Shown: positions 55,388 to 63,960, counted from the stretch's first letter. The stretch is DNA of 64,000 nucleotides from Dyadobacter sp. CY345 (GCF_021502725.1 NZ_JAKFFS010000005.1:434001-498000); one strand, 5' to 3'. Notes: generated by a model from the sequence alone, not told the origin. Numbers and translations are program-made.

Positions 55388-56356
55388 ATGCCTACAATCC
55401 TAATCACAGGTGGACACAGCGGGATCGGCATCGAATGCTGCAAAGTTCTCGCTTCTAAATATAAATACAATCTGATCTTGGCAGGCCGTAGCCCTGAGCG
55501 AATGGAGAACTTTGCAAAAGAATTAATCAAATCTTATGGGATAAAGGTAAGCGTATTGGCAATGGATACTTCATCTTTGGCCTCAGTGAGGTCTGGTGCT
55601 TCGAATTGCCAGAAAATGATAGATAAGGGAGAAGTTGATAAACTAATGGCGATTATCTGCAATGCTGGTGTTCGGTTGAATGGAGCACCAACCTATACCG
55701 TAGACGGTTATGAAGAAACCCTTGCAACAAACTATCTGGGACATGCGCTATTGTTAGAATTGCTGGTTGATAGCATTGCAGACAACGGTCGGATCGTTTT
55801 CACTGCCAGTGGTACGCACGACCCTGATACAGCAGACGGAAAAATGATGGGAATTGCCGATGAATATGACGCAGTTGGACTGGCAAATACAGGTAAAGGC
55901 GGAGCAAAGCCCGTTTCCAGAGGAAAGCTCTACGCAACTTCGAAACTGTACATGATACTTTATGCCTACGAACTGGATAGACACCTGAGAAATGCAGGCT
56001 CTTCGATCTTATCCATAGCTTTTGATCCAGGAGCCACATCTGGAACCGGATTTTTGAGGAACATGCCAAAGCCTGTGCAGTGGCTTGCTGGCAGTGCATT
56101 TATGTCATGGGTGTTGAAAAAAAGCGGAGTGACCATTGGCGATATTAAATTTTCGGGCGAATGTCTTGCCAGGGTCACTGCTGACCCCGAATATGCGAAT
56201 GGTTCAGGAAAATATTTCCAGACGAACGATGGCGAATTAACAGAAAGGCGGTCTTCCAAATTATCCTATGACGAGGAGAGGGCTATAAAATTATGGAAGG
56301 ATACTAAAACGCTTATCCATATACAGCCAAATGAGGGGTCTTTAAAACTCCGCTGA
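55388..56356 (+). CDS. Short-chain dehydrogenase/reductase (retinol-dehydrogenase/protochlorophyllide-reductase-like)
   Basis: A 322-residue SDR. The cofactor motif TGGHSGIG is at residues 7-14, CNAG in the middle, NGRIVFTASGTHDP precedes the active site, and YATSK supplies Tyr and Lys. A C-terminal extension of about 80 residues is longer than in classical 250-residue SDRs, as in retinol-dehydrogenase-like types. It lies about 100 bp upstream of an AraC regulator on the same strand, a frequent Bacteroidota pairing in which the regulator controls the reductase. Confidence 0.88.
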   Translation: MPTILITGGHSGIGIECCKVLASKYKYNLILAGRSPERMENFAKELIKSYGIKVSVLAMDTSSLASVRSGASNCQKMIDKGEVDKLMAIICNAGVRLNGAPTYTVDGYEETLATNYLGHALLLELLVDSIADNGRIVFTASGTHDPDTADGKMMGIADEYDAVGLANTGKGGAKPVSRGKLYATSKLYMILYAYELDRHLRNAGSSILSIAFDPGATSGTGFLRNMPKPVQWLAGSAFMSWVLKKSGVTIGDIKFSGECLARVTADPEYANGSGKYFQTNDGELTERRSSKLSYDEERAIKLWKDTKTLIHIQPNEGSLKLR

Positions 56357-56454
56357 CCACTTTGGGACATCAAGGCAATTAGCTTGATTGAAAGATCTTT
56401 AAGGAATAATCGATTGCATGGTAATCAATGTCAATAGTATATTAAATTTGTAGA

Positions 56455-57384
56455 GTGAAAGAGAAAGAAAACGAACATCTCCAAATGAAATCTTTATCAG
56501 ATGTGCACAGGGCATTTGGCCTACCTATGCCCGTGCATCCCCTGATTAGTCTGATCGATGGTGCTACAAGCAAGGTTCTCTTAACCAAATTGCATATTTT
56601 CCCAAATCCACATGTGCTAAAATTTTATAAGATTTCTTATAAAACAGTACACAGCACAAGGTTACGCTATGGCCAGTCTGAATATGATTTTGGGGAAGGT
56701 GGCCTGTTATTTGCAGCGCCAAACCAGGTTATCGGGAGCGTTGATGATTTTAATATCAACGATAGGTCTCCATTTACTTTGCTCATCCATCCGGACTTCT
56801 TTCTGACTTACCCCTTGGCCAAGAGGATTAAGTCCTATGGGTTCTTTTCATATTCCGCCAATGAAGCGCTGCATTTGTCTGATCGGGAGAAGAAGACGAT
56901 CATGTCGATCTTCGGCATCATTGAGGATGAATTGAATAGCCGAATTGATGAGTTTAGCCAGGATGTTGTTATTGCACAGATTGAGCTGATGCTCGCTTAT
57001 GCAAACCGTTTTTACAAGCGCCAGTTTATTACAAGAAAGGCAGTAAACAACGACATATATCAAAAGATGGAGCAGATTCTGGACGATTATTTTCCTGAAA
57101 AGTCACTGGATCAAGGAATACCTACTGTTCTTTATCTGTCTAAAATGCTTAACCTGTCACCTGGTTACCTCAGTGACCTCTTACGTTCTCTTACCGGTCA
57201 AAATGCCCAGCAGCATATCCACAACAAACTGATAGAAATGGCAAAGGAAAAACTTTCTACTACCAGTTTATCGATCAGTGAAATTGCATACGAACTAGGT
57301 TTTGGGCATCCGCAATCGTTCAGTGCTTTATTTAAAACGAAGACTCGCTTAACGCCATTAGCATTCAGAAAGTCCTTTAATTAA
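56455..57384 (+). CDS. AraC family transcriptional regulator
   Basis: A 309-residue protein. The start is a GTG; an ATG at 56485 is the alternative, but alignment with the paralog at 62978-63886 (both have about ten residues before the S-[IL]-[ST]-[DE]-[VI]-HR motif) favours the GTG. An N-terminal effector-binding part (LRYGQSEYDFGEGGLLFAAP) precedes two C-terminal helix-turn-helix motifs (VLYLSKMLNLSPGYLSDLLR and LSISEIAYELGFGHPQSFSA). About half of the residues look shared with the paralog. A -7-like TAAATTTG sits at 56443-56450, too close to the GTG for a promoter of this start. Confidence 0.9.
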   Translation: MKEKENEHLQMKSLSDVHRAFGLPMPVHPLISLIDGATSKVLLTKLHIFPNPHVLKFYKISYKTVHSTRLRYGQSEYDFGEGGLLFAAPNQVIGSVDDFNINDRSPFTLLIHPDFFLTYPLAKRIKSYGFFSYSANEALHLSDREKKTIMSIFGIIEDELNSRIDEFSQDVVIAQIELMLAYANRFYKRQFITRKAVNNDIYQKMEQILDDYFPEKSLDQGIPTVLYLSKMLNLSPGYLSDLLRSLTGQNAQQHIHNKLIEMAKEKLSTTSLSISEIAYELGFGHPQSFSALFKTKTRLTPLAFRKSFN

Positions 57385-58003
57385 TAATCTCCCTGGACCC
57401 TGCCATATTCTTTTTATTGTACCCTTCAAAATACTTGTGCAACAATACAAAATGGGCATCGCGTATTTGTAAAGAAACTGCGCCAATTAGCAAGTCAACT
57501 GATACACTAAAGGGCGACCTAAAAAAATCAACAGGCGGACAAACCACGAAACCAAGCGCCCACGCTAGCTGAACTTCCGGAGGTTTCAAAACAGCACTTT
57601 CGATGTTTTACAAAACCTTTACGGACAGGCAATAGCTAACTTTGCAGCATTATAGATTACAATAATTATGGCAAGACAGTTTTAGTTACATGGGCTGCTT
57701 TGACCCGTTCCATAAGAATAAAGTGCTACTTGAATACACTTTAACCACCATTGCCGCATACGCGGATAAACGACAATGGGAGAAAGCCGCAGACTGGGAC
57801 TCACTGCGGGCCATGTAAAATCTGAGGGAGTATATATACCTCGAAAAGCCAAAAGCTTTCACGGTTTATAACGGACGGATCTAGCTTAGAGCTTATACTG
57901 CATCGATACCTTACGTGTAGCGTTCCAGACAACCGAAATTCTTACAGCTCCTATATTCCGTCGTCCATATTGAAGAAATTATACAGATAGGTAATACTAC
58001 AAA
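57385..58003. other. Gap with gene fragments and an orphan promoter
   Basis: A plus-strand -7 element TAACTTTG at 57637-57644 precedes an ATG at 57668 that opens only a few codons. The +1 frame there reads YGKTVLVTWAALT, reminiscent of the start of an SDR. A 42-codon frame at 57690-57818 (MGCFDPFHKNKVLLEYTL, then TIAAYADKRQWEKAAD) resembles the start of an NTF2/SnoaL-like protein. These look like residues of deleted genes. No intact gene is supported in this 619-bp gap. Confidence 0.4.
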
Positions 58004-58786
58004 TTAACGCCGGCCTGCCAATTGCGTCGGTGCTATTCCAAATTGTTTTTTAAATGCAAAGGAAAAATGTGAGAGGTCTTCAAATCCTAAGTCGAGATAG
58101 ACATCCGAAGGCTTCTTATTTTCTTGACTGATAAGGAAATGGGCTTCTTGCAATCTCCTCTTTACCAGCCAGTGGCCGGGCGTTTCATGATAAGCTGCTG
58201 CAAAATCCCTTTTGAATGCAGATATACTTCTTCCTGTCAGGTAAGCAAAACGTTCTACATTTACATTGAATTTATAATTACTGTTCATAAATTCTTCCAG
58301 ATCTATTTTTCCAGGTCTTCTAAATTCAAATAAAACCGCTGCAAGCTCAGGTCGGGTCTTCAACAAGATAATTAAAAGCTCCTCATATTTTAGATCTTCA
58401 AACGCTTCATCGAGTTGCATAACACCTTTATAATAAGGCTTTATGGATTGTATGAAACTTTGAATCAATTCCGTACTTTGGATGTCGATAATCGTATCCT
58501 TCAATCCTCTGGTTGTTTGTTTTGATCTGTGCTTGCTTTGAAAGTCCTGCAAAAATGGCTGATCGAAGCAAAAAATAATGGGTTCAAACCTTTCTTTGCT
58601 ATCCAATAACTCATATTTGGCCAGTCTGTTTTTACGGGCGAGACAGGCATCACCTGCTCTGTAAGTATAGCTTTGAGTGCCGTCATAAACGCGGATCGTT
58701 CCTTTGACAATGTATATGAAAACATGGTCAGGAATAAACTGTTCCCTCAACATGTTTACTCTGGTGTCATCTGCTATCGTCCTCAT
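58004..58786 (-). CDS. AraC family transcriptional regulator
   Basis: A 260-residue regulator of the type with an N-terminal cupin-like domain (FIYIVKGTIRVYDGTQSYTYRAGDACLARK in parts) and a C-terminal double helix-turn-helix (VERFAYLTGRSISAFKRDFAAAYHETPGHWL in parts, and DVYLDLGFEDLSHFSFAFKKQFG). It lies 1 bp after the DoxX-like gene and in the same direction as the reductase at 59125, so it is the third cistron of that operon. It may bind the direct repeats at 60227-60267 and control its own operon. Confidence 0.92.
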   Translation of the reverse strand: MRTIADDTRVNMLREQFIPDHVFIYIVKGTIRVYDGTQSYTYRAGDACLARKNRLAKYELLDSKERFEPIIFCFDQPFLQDFQSKHRSKQTTRGLKDTIIDIQSTELIQSFIQSIKPYYKGVMQLDEAFEDLKYEELLIILLKTRPELAAVLFEFRRPGKIDLEEFMNSNYKFNVNVERFAYLTGRSISAFKRDFAAAYHETPGHWLVKRRLQEAHFLISQENKKPSDVYLDLGFEDLSHFSFAFKKQFGIAPTQLAGRR

Positions 58787-58787
58787 T

Positions 58788-59144
58788 TCAAAAAGCGTTT
58801 TTTAGTGGATGGCCCAAATAAATTAATACCAAGGGCATCAACAAGAATGGGATTTCTATCAATGCAAATTTATAGTTTCCCGCCTTTAAAGCGAAAGCCA
58901 TCATCAAGATCAGCAACACCGCGCGTAAAATATTTCCTATAAAAAAAGTTTGTGGAAATAAGATCAACACTGCCGAAAGTATAGACCAGACCCCGATCAT
59001 GGTTCGGATTGTATCGTTAATACCCAGCAGTATTATCATTTCTGCATAAGCTGGCGAAGGTGTGCTGAAGGTTCTTGAACCATGACTAACCCCAAAATAA
59101 ACGGTAACCAAAATCAGCAGGCTACTAACCATTTTTATGGTCAT
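58788..59144 (-). CDS. DoxX-like inner-membrane protein
   Basis: A 118-residue protein with four hydrophobic helices (MVSSLLILVTVYFGVSHG, MIGVWSILSAVLILFPQTFF, ILRAVLLILMMAFALKAG, ALIEIPFLLMPLVLIYLG). It resembles DoxX/DUF4267-like small membrane proteins, whose roles are poorly defined. Its start lies 20 bp inside the end of the reductase gene, so expression is coupled. A paralog is at 62301-62642. Confidence 0.8.
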   Translation of the reverse strand: MTIKMVSSLLILVTVYFGVSHGSRTFSTPSPAYAEMIILLGINDTIRTMIGVWSILSAVLILFPQTFFIGNILRAVLLILMMAFALKAGNYKFALIEIPFLLMPLVLIYLGHPLKNAF

Positions 59145-60180
59145 TTTGGATTGAGTTAAATTTGATCATACTGTCTACCGATGCCAGGATAGATTCTTCC
59201 AAATTGGCTACCGGTTTCCAGCCTAAGTCTGTTTTTGCTTTTGCATTGCTCACATTGCGGTTCATCCGGATAAACATGGCCCCCTGCTTTGCCTGCTCAT
59301 TAAAAAGAGATGCAATTTTTAACACAAAGGCTGGGATCTTTTTGCTGGAAACTTTCCCGGACACCTCAGGCCTGGCTGTTTTTAAAAATGTTGCAATTTC
59401 CGGCATTGAAATTTGTCCATCTGCCGAAGCTATAAATCGCTGACCATTCGCGTTTGGGTTTTCCATAGCCAAGATATGCAAAAGTGCTACATCCCGTACG
59501 TCTACGATATTTAATGGGATCGGCGGGATTGCTTTCCAAGTGCCATCAAGCATATTTTTCAAAATATCTAAACTGCCGGAAACATGCCCGTTTAAGGATG
59601 GCCCGAAAATGGCAACAGGATTAATGGTTACAAATTCCAGATTACCGCTTTGATTTTTGATGAATTCCCAGGCAGCCTGTTCTGCCAGAAGTTTGGACTT
59701 TTCATAAATTGATAAGCCTTTTAAATTTGGATCTGTCCAGTCAGCTTCGGTAGTTTGTCTTCTTTTATCGGTCTGGCTAAATCCTACTGCCCCAAAATTC
59801 GAAGTCATAACGACCCGTCTTACACCGGCGTTACAGGCAAATTTCAAAACCCTTAGAATGCCTTCCACGGCAGGTCTTATGGCTTTGTTTTCATCTTTGG
59901 GTATTTCAAAAAACATAGGAGATGCAACGCTTAACACATACTTGCAATCTTTCATGGCCTCCTGCCAATGATCATCACTGGCCAGTTCGGCTTCAACAAA
60001 CGAGAGATTCTCAAAAGACGAAACTCCATTGGCTTTTAAGGTTTCAATCAGTTTATCCTTGTTTGCCATTGAGCGAAGCGTAGTTCTTACCTTATATCCT
60101 TTTTGCAACAATTGCAGCACTATGTGCAAGCCAACAAAACCATTGCCACCTGTAACTAAAACAGTCTCTAAACCTTCCAT
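59125..60180 (-). CDS. NAD(P)-dependent epimerase/dihydroflavonol-4-reductase-like (extended SDR)
   Basis: A 351-residue extended SDR. The N-terminal VLVTGGNGFVGLHIV is the Rossmann cofactor motif, YEKSK gives the catalytic Tyr and Lys, and VTINPVAIFGPSLNG and NIVDVRDVALLH are family segments of aldehyde/ketone reductases related to dihydroflavonol-4-reductase. First gene of a three-gene operon with DoxX-like and AraC genes. A -7 element (AAACTTTG at 60200-60207, minus) and two 18-bp direct repeats lie directly upstream. Confidence 0.9.
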   Translation of the reverse strand: MEGLETVLVTGGNGFVGLHIVLQLLQKGYKVRTTLRSMANKDKLIETLKANGVSSFENLSFVEAELASDDHWQEAMKDCKYVLSVASPMFFEIPKDENKAIRPAVEGILRVLKFACNAGVRRVVMTSNFGAVGFSQTDKRRQTTEADWTDPNLKGLSIYEKSKLLAEQAAWEFIKNQSGNLEFVTINPVAIFGPSLNGHVSGSLDILKNMLDGTWKAIPPIPLNIVDVRDVALLHILAMENPNANGQRFIASADGQISMPEIATFLKTARPEVSGKVSSKKIPAFVLKIASLFNEQAKQGAMFIRMNRNVSNAKAKTDLGWKPVANLEESILASVDSMIKFNSIQNDHKNG

Positions 60181-60199
60181 TTTTTAATTTTTTATATCG

Positions 60200-60267
60200 C
60201 AAAGTTTGCAGAAAATATGGAATGGGACTTTGTTGAAAAGTCCAATAACACTTTGCTAAAAGGTCCA
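60200..60267 (-). promoter_or_regulatory. Promoter with tandem activator-type direct repeats
   Basis: On the minus strand a -7-like AAACTTTG (60200-60207) lies 19 bp before the reductase ATG. Upstream of it are two imperfect direct repeats, TGGACTTTTCAACAAAGT (60227-60244) and TGGACCTTTTAGCAAAGT (60250-60267), with a 23-bp period. They differ at 4 of 18 positions. The proximal copy covers the expected -33 position, the layout known for AraC-type activators that contact RNA polymerase. The adjacent AraC gene at 58004 is the natural binder. Confidence 0.6.
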
Positions 60268-60426
60268 TTTACCTTTTTAATGGAACAGCCATGCATCGTT
60301 TAAACCGAAAGAATTTAGGATAAGAATTAAAATTTGAGAGTATTCAATGCCGGAATGATGTCAATATCTCTCATTGACAAATCTGTTACAGTCAGGTATT
60401 GCTGAGCCAACAATATTAGGCCGATC

Positions 60427-60771
60427 TCAATGAATAGTTTGCCTCTCGCCGCTGGCAAGTTCTGTCGGCGTTATCCCAAATTGTTTTTTAAACGCAAAAG
60501 AGAAATGTGATAAATTTTCAAAACCTGTTTCTAAATACACTTCGACCGGTTTTCTGCTTTTCTTAGCAAGATGATAATATGCTAATTCCAAACGTCTTTG
60601 CGTTAGCCAACGCTGTGGCGTTATCTTATAAATTTTATAAAAATCCTTTTTAAAAGTAGTCAAACTGCGTCCTGTCAGGTAGGAAAACTTTTGAAGCAAC
60701 ATATTTGCGGTCGCCAGCCAGACCCCTTTATTTGCTCCCGGAATGAACGCTGTCTTTTTCGATGTCATCAT
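60427..60771 (-). pseudogene. Chimeric remnant: SDR N-terminus fused to AraC DNA-binding domain
   Basis: The 114-residue frame starts MTSKKTAFIPGANKGVWLAT (after one Met), which is the start of an SDR with its TGxxxGxG motif altered (TG to PG, last Gly to Trp). From about residue 28 it becomes FSYLTGRSLTTFKKDFYKIY and then VYLETGFENLSHFSFAFKKQ, matching the C-terminal double helix-turn-helix of the regulator at 58004. It thus joins the first 27 codons of a reductase to the last 85 of a regulator, as a deletion between neighbouring genes would do. Whether a DNA-binding product is made is unknown. Confidence 0.7.
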
Positions 60772-60866
60772 TTTATTATTTAGTTGATACCAAAATTAGG
60801 CAGCATCTTTTTAAACGTCAGGAGTCTTAGCTCACAAACCGTGTGATCAGGATGGTAAAACAGTCA

Positions 60867-61451
60867 TTAAAAATGAATCCTCAGCCCGCAGCCAATCTTA
60901 ATAATATCCGTAACAGATAATGATGATGGATTAAGCACATAGCTGATCAGATACAGATCGTTCGTGTTCAATTCGATATATCCGGTTACAGATTTAATTC
61001 TCCCTGTACTTTTCAGCTCATGGGTGACAGATGATTCTGTCGCAAGATGAAGCCGGAGTGCAGACTTCCACCAATAATATCCCCGTGGGAATCTTTCAGG
61101 CCAGTTGAGATAAAACTGGTCGCCAAAATGGTATACCGCTTTCATCCCAACATCCAGAGGATTAATGGTAACCGTATTTGAAACTTTTAGTTTTAGTGGA
61201 ATGTAGAACAGCGATGTGGAAAGTAAATGGAGATTCCCTCCCATTTCTTTCGGGACATATCCGTAGTTCAAACCGGCGCGTACCCGTTGCCTAAACAAGT
61301 CGTAGCCTCCGCCAACACTTATAAATCCAATGCTTCCGGCATATTGCAGCCCAACATAATCCGGCGCCAGGTTTTTCAAGACTTGCGCATAGGAATTTCG
61401 ATCTGCTGATCCGGTCAGCAGCAGGATAACTACCCACATTTTAAAATTCAT
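60867..61451 (-). CDS. Hypothetical outer-membrane-type protein
   Basis: A 194-residue protein with signal peptide (MWVVILLLTGSADRNSYA). Alternating strand patterns (GLQYAGSIGFISVGGGYDLF, ATESSVTHELKSTGRIKSVTG in parts, SVTDIIKIGCGLRIHF) and a terminal Phe suggest a small outer-membrane beta-barrel. Family not recognised. The start lies 1 bp after the stop of the metallophosphoesterase gene, so the two are coupled. Confidence 0.7.
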   Translation of the reverse strand: MNFKMWVVILLLTGSADRNSYAQVLKNLAPDYVGLQYAGSIGFISVGGGYDLFRQRVRAGLNYGYVPKEMGGNLHLLSTSLFYIPLKLKVSNTVTINPLDVGMKAVYHFGDQFYLNWPERFPRGYYWWKSALRLHLATESSVTHELKSTGRIKSVTGYIELNTNDLYLISYVLNPSSLSVTDIIKIGCGLRIHF

Positions 61452-61452
61452 T

Positions 61453-62301
61453 CTAGTAATGTATTATCGATTTGAAGACTTTTCCATTGACAATTTTGAG
61501 CAACACAAAAGCATTTTGGTTGAAAGCATAGCTGGTCATATACCTGACCCCATCTTCATATGGGTAAAAGTCCATATGCTGGTGGACGTGGCCATGCAGG
61601 GAGAGCAGCATTTTAGGCGTTTGCCTTAATAGCAACGGATATGTTTCGGCCAGTTCCCGATCAAATTCCAGCTCGCTAAATGGTGGGACATGAGAAACGG
61701 TAATCATATACGCAGCATCTTTACTATCCGACAATGCATGGGAAAGCCAGGGCATGTCAGGAACTTTGCGTCTGGAATATTCCATGCTGTTTGTGTTATG
61801 TGCAATGAATTTTATACTGTCGTAGACAAACGAGAAATCCGTCGGACCAAACATTCTCGTAAATACTTCTTCCCCGTTTGCAACCAGGTCGTGATTTCCG
61901 ATGACGCCGATATAAGGTTTTTCGAGACGTCTAAGGCGGTTGTTCAACCATTCAAATTCCTGTAAAAGACCAAAGTCTGAAATGTCACCCGCCAGCAGGA
62001 CGAAATCGACAGCATTCAGCGTGTTTACTTTCTCTACGAACCGGTCCATCTCATCGTACCAGCGCTGTGAGTCGCCTACAAAAACAACGGTCACTGTGTC
62101 GTCAGCCGGGTTTGAAAAAAGTTTTGCCAGATTTTTCTCATTCAGTTGTGTCGGCGAATCGCGGTCACTGATTTGGTTGGGACTGAATTCGATTTGGTTA
62201 CAGCAAGTCAGCAGTAAAACGCAAAAAATCCAATAGCGCTTAGCCCAAAAAGATGAGTTTGAATGAGAATGATCTTGACATTTCATGAGGTGAGTATCCA
62301 T
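61453..62301 (-). CDS. Calcineurin-like metallophosphoesterase lipoprotein
   Basis: A 282-residue protein; a hydrophobic segment IFCVLLLTCC ends in a lipobox-type Cys. Metallophosphoesterase motifs: FVGDSQ (D77; the usual GDxH His is Q79), LAGDISD (D106), GNHD (N136-H137-D138), VSHVPP (H204) and LHGHVHQH (H236, H238, H240 region). The Gln in the first motif removes one metal ligand. The start (ATG 62301) overlaps the DoxX stop by 1 bp; an internal ATG at 62286 is the alternative. Confidence 0.88.
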   Translation of the reverse strand: MDTHLMKCQDHSHSNSSFWAKRYWIFCVLLLTCCNQIEFSPNQISDRDSPTQLNEKNLAKLFSNPADDTVTVVFVGDSQRWYDEMDRFVEKVNTLNAVDFVLLAGDISDFGLLQEFEWLNNRLRRLEKPYIGVIGNHDLVANGEEVFTRMFGPTDFSFVYDSIKFIAHNTNSMEYSRRKVPDMPWLSHALSDSKDAAYMITVSHVPPFSELEFDRELAETYPLLLRQTPKMLLSLHGHVHQHMDFYPYEDGVRYMTSYAFNQNAFVLLKIVNGKVFKSIIHY

Positions 62302-62642
62302 TATTTAAAAGGATACTTTAACCAGATCAATATCAATGGCAAAGTCAGGAAGGGAATTTCTATCAATGCCGTTTTTGTATCACCCGCTCTCAATGACAAG
62401 GCCATGATCAAAACAATGGTGATGGCTGAAAATATATTGCTCAGGAAAAAGGTTTGCGGGAAAAACAGCGTCAATCCCAGGACGATCGAAAACACACCGA
62501 AATACGGCATAATGGTTTCCGTAATACCCAGGTTGGCCATCATCTTCGCCTGTTCAGGGCTGGGTGGACGAAACGCGTCCCACCCGTGTTTGATACTCAG
62601 CGCTGCTGAAATTAAAATGAGTATGATGCTAATGACTTTCAT
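62301..62642 (-). CDS. DoxX-like inner-membrane protein (second copy)
   Basis: The frame opens at 62702, but the ATG at 62640-62642 (MKVISIILILISAALSIKHG) matches the N-terminus of the paralog at 58788-59144, so it is chosen, 113 residues. Four hydrophobic helices; FFPQTFFLSNIFSA and TALIEIPFLTLPLILIWL align with the paralog. It overlaps the metallophosphoesterase gene by 1 bp (TAATG). Confidence 0.8.
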   Translation of the reverse strand: MKVISIILILISAALSIKHGWDAFRPPSPEQAKMMANLGITETIMPYFGVFSIVLGLTLFFPQTFFLSNIFSAITIVLIMALSLRAGDTKTALIEIPFLTLPLILIWLKYPFK

Positions 62643-62977
62643 CTGTAATTGTTTTATGTTAAAAAAAGTTTTTTTCAAAAATCCGCCCCCAACGCAGCCC
62701 ATTGCCGCCTCGTCATTTTAACAAATAGGTGTTGAAGATATAGCCCATTAGTATGGACACCGGGCATGTCACTTTATGTTAGGGATTTCTCATATTTAAA
62801 ATACATCCCCGAATGGTACGGGGTGTATTCTCAAATCAACCGTACATTAAACTGACACCTACCAATTACGCGCGACCGAATACGGATAACTGCCATGAGC
62901 ATCAACTGTTGGACATATACGTTACCATTACATCCCGGAAATCACACAGCACGCTATCCATGCAGCAGGCCCACATG
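62643..62977. other. Gap between araC and doxX-like genes
   Basis: No gene is seen. It contains a hairpin (separate entry), and the promoter for the DoxX/metallophosphoesterase genes should lie within it. No strong -7 match was found. Confidence 0.3.
62800..62829 (-). terminator. Hairpin terminator after the araC gene
   Basis: Arms AATACATCCCCG (62800-62811) and CGGGGTGTATT (62819-62829) pair with one bulge and a 7-nt loop. On the minus strand the stem is followed by TTTTAAAT, as expected for an intrinsic terminator of the AraC gene that ends at 62978. Confidence 0.55.
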
Positions 62978-63886
62978 TCAGTTAAAGGATTGCCTGAATT
63001 CCAGTGGGCTTTGTTTTGTCTTTGCCTTAAAAAGCTTATTGAACGATTGCGAATGTTCAAAGCCCAGTGCATAGGCAACTTCGCTTACCGTTAATTCGGT
63101 CGTAGATAATTTCTCCTTGGCCTTTTCTACCAACTTTTCGTGGATATGTTGCTGGGTAGTCTGGCCGGTTAATTGCTTGAGCAAACTGCCTAGGTACTTA
63201 GTTGAAACATTAAGTTTCTCCGCAACGTTTTTAACAGTTGGCAATCCCTTAGACATCAAGTCATCGTCATTGAAATATTCGTTCAACACCGCTTCCATTC
63301 GCTCCAAAGTTCTGCTGTTGGTTATTTTTCTCGTGATAAACTGGCGCTCATAAAAACGTTGCGCATAAGTAAGCAGCAGTTCCAACTGCGCAATGATGAC
63401 ATCCTGGCTGAATTTGTCAATGTTGGATTTGTATTCGCTTTTGATGTTGGAAATAATGCCATTGACCAGGGTTTCCTCGTGGTCAGAAAGGAATAACGCC
63501 TCATTTGTTGAATAACCAAAATAATCGTAGTGCTTGATCTTTTTTGCAAGCGTGGTATTCCATAAAAAATCGGGATGGATAAAAAGCATCCAGCCTTCGA
63601 GCTTGTGCGGCACACCATTCTCTTCACCACGCAAAACCTGCCCGGGAGACATGAAGGCCATTAGTCCTTCGTCAAAATCGTATTTCTGCTGGCCATAGAT
63701 TAGTTTGTCACATCCCCTCTTCATAGAGACGACATACAGGTCAAATATGACAACATCCAATCCTGTATTATTTTTTAGCCCGGCTAAATCAATGAGGCCT
63801 ATCAACGGATGATATGGTTTCCCCAACCCCATTAGCCGATGGATTTCCGTGATGGACTGTATTCTGTAAGGTTTCTTATTTTCCAT
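62978..63886 (-). CDS. AraC family transcriptional regulator (paralog of 56455-57384)
   Basis: A 302-residue regulator. LIYGQQKYDFDEGLMAFMSPGQ is the N-terminal effector part. FSQDVIIAQLELLLTYAQRF and ERQFITRKI match the paralog almost word for word. The C-terminal helix-turn-helix pair is VKNVAEKLNVSTKYLGSLLK and LTVSEVAYALGFEHSQSFNK. A 14-bp tandem repeat lies 23-74 bp upstream of its start. Confidence 0.92.
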   Translation of the reverse strand: MENKKPYRIQSITEIHRLMGLGKPYHPLIGLIDLAGLKNNTGLDVVIFDLYVVSMKRGCDKLIYGQQKYDFDEGLMAFMSPGQVLRGEENGVPHKLEGWMLFIHPDFLWNTTLAKKIKHYDYFGYSTNEALFLSDHEETLVNGIISNIKSEYKSNIDKFSQDVIIAQLELLLTYAQRFYERQFITRKITNSRTLERMEAVLNEYFNDDDLMSKGLPTVKNVAEKLNVSTKYLGSLLKQLTGQTTQQHIHEKLVEKAKEKLSTTELTVSEVAYALGFEHSQSFNKLFKAKTKQSPLEFRQSFN

Positions 63887-63908
63887 ATATTAAGGTTATC
63901 AAGTTGAA

Positions 63909-63960
63909 GGCGCTCGGCTAGAGGCGCTCGGCTAGAGGCGCTCGGCTCGAGGCGCTCAAC
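63909..63960. repeat. Tandem repeat, 14-bp unit, about 3.7 copies
   Basis: The unit AGGCGCTCGGCTAG is repeated at 63909, 63923, 63937 (last bases CG instead of AG) and 63951 (partial, then diverging). It is GC-rich within AT-rich flanks and lies in the presumed promoter or leader of the AraC gene. Confidence 0.85.

Noticed and set aside
57377-57589. A 70-codon minus-strand frame after the araC gene
   Set aside because: No recognisable domain, composition not convincing, and it overlaps the end of araC.
63909-63960. CRISPR array
   Set aside because: The units are 14 bp and directly adjacent, with no spacers and no cas genes.
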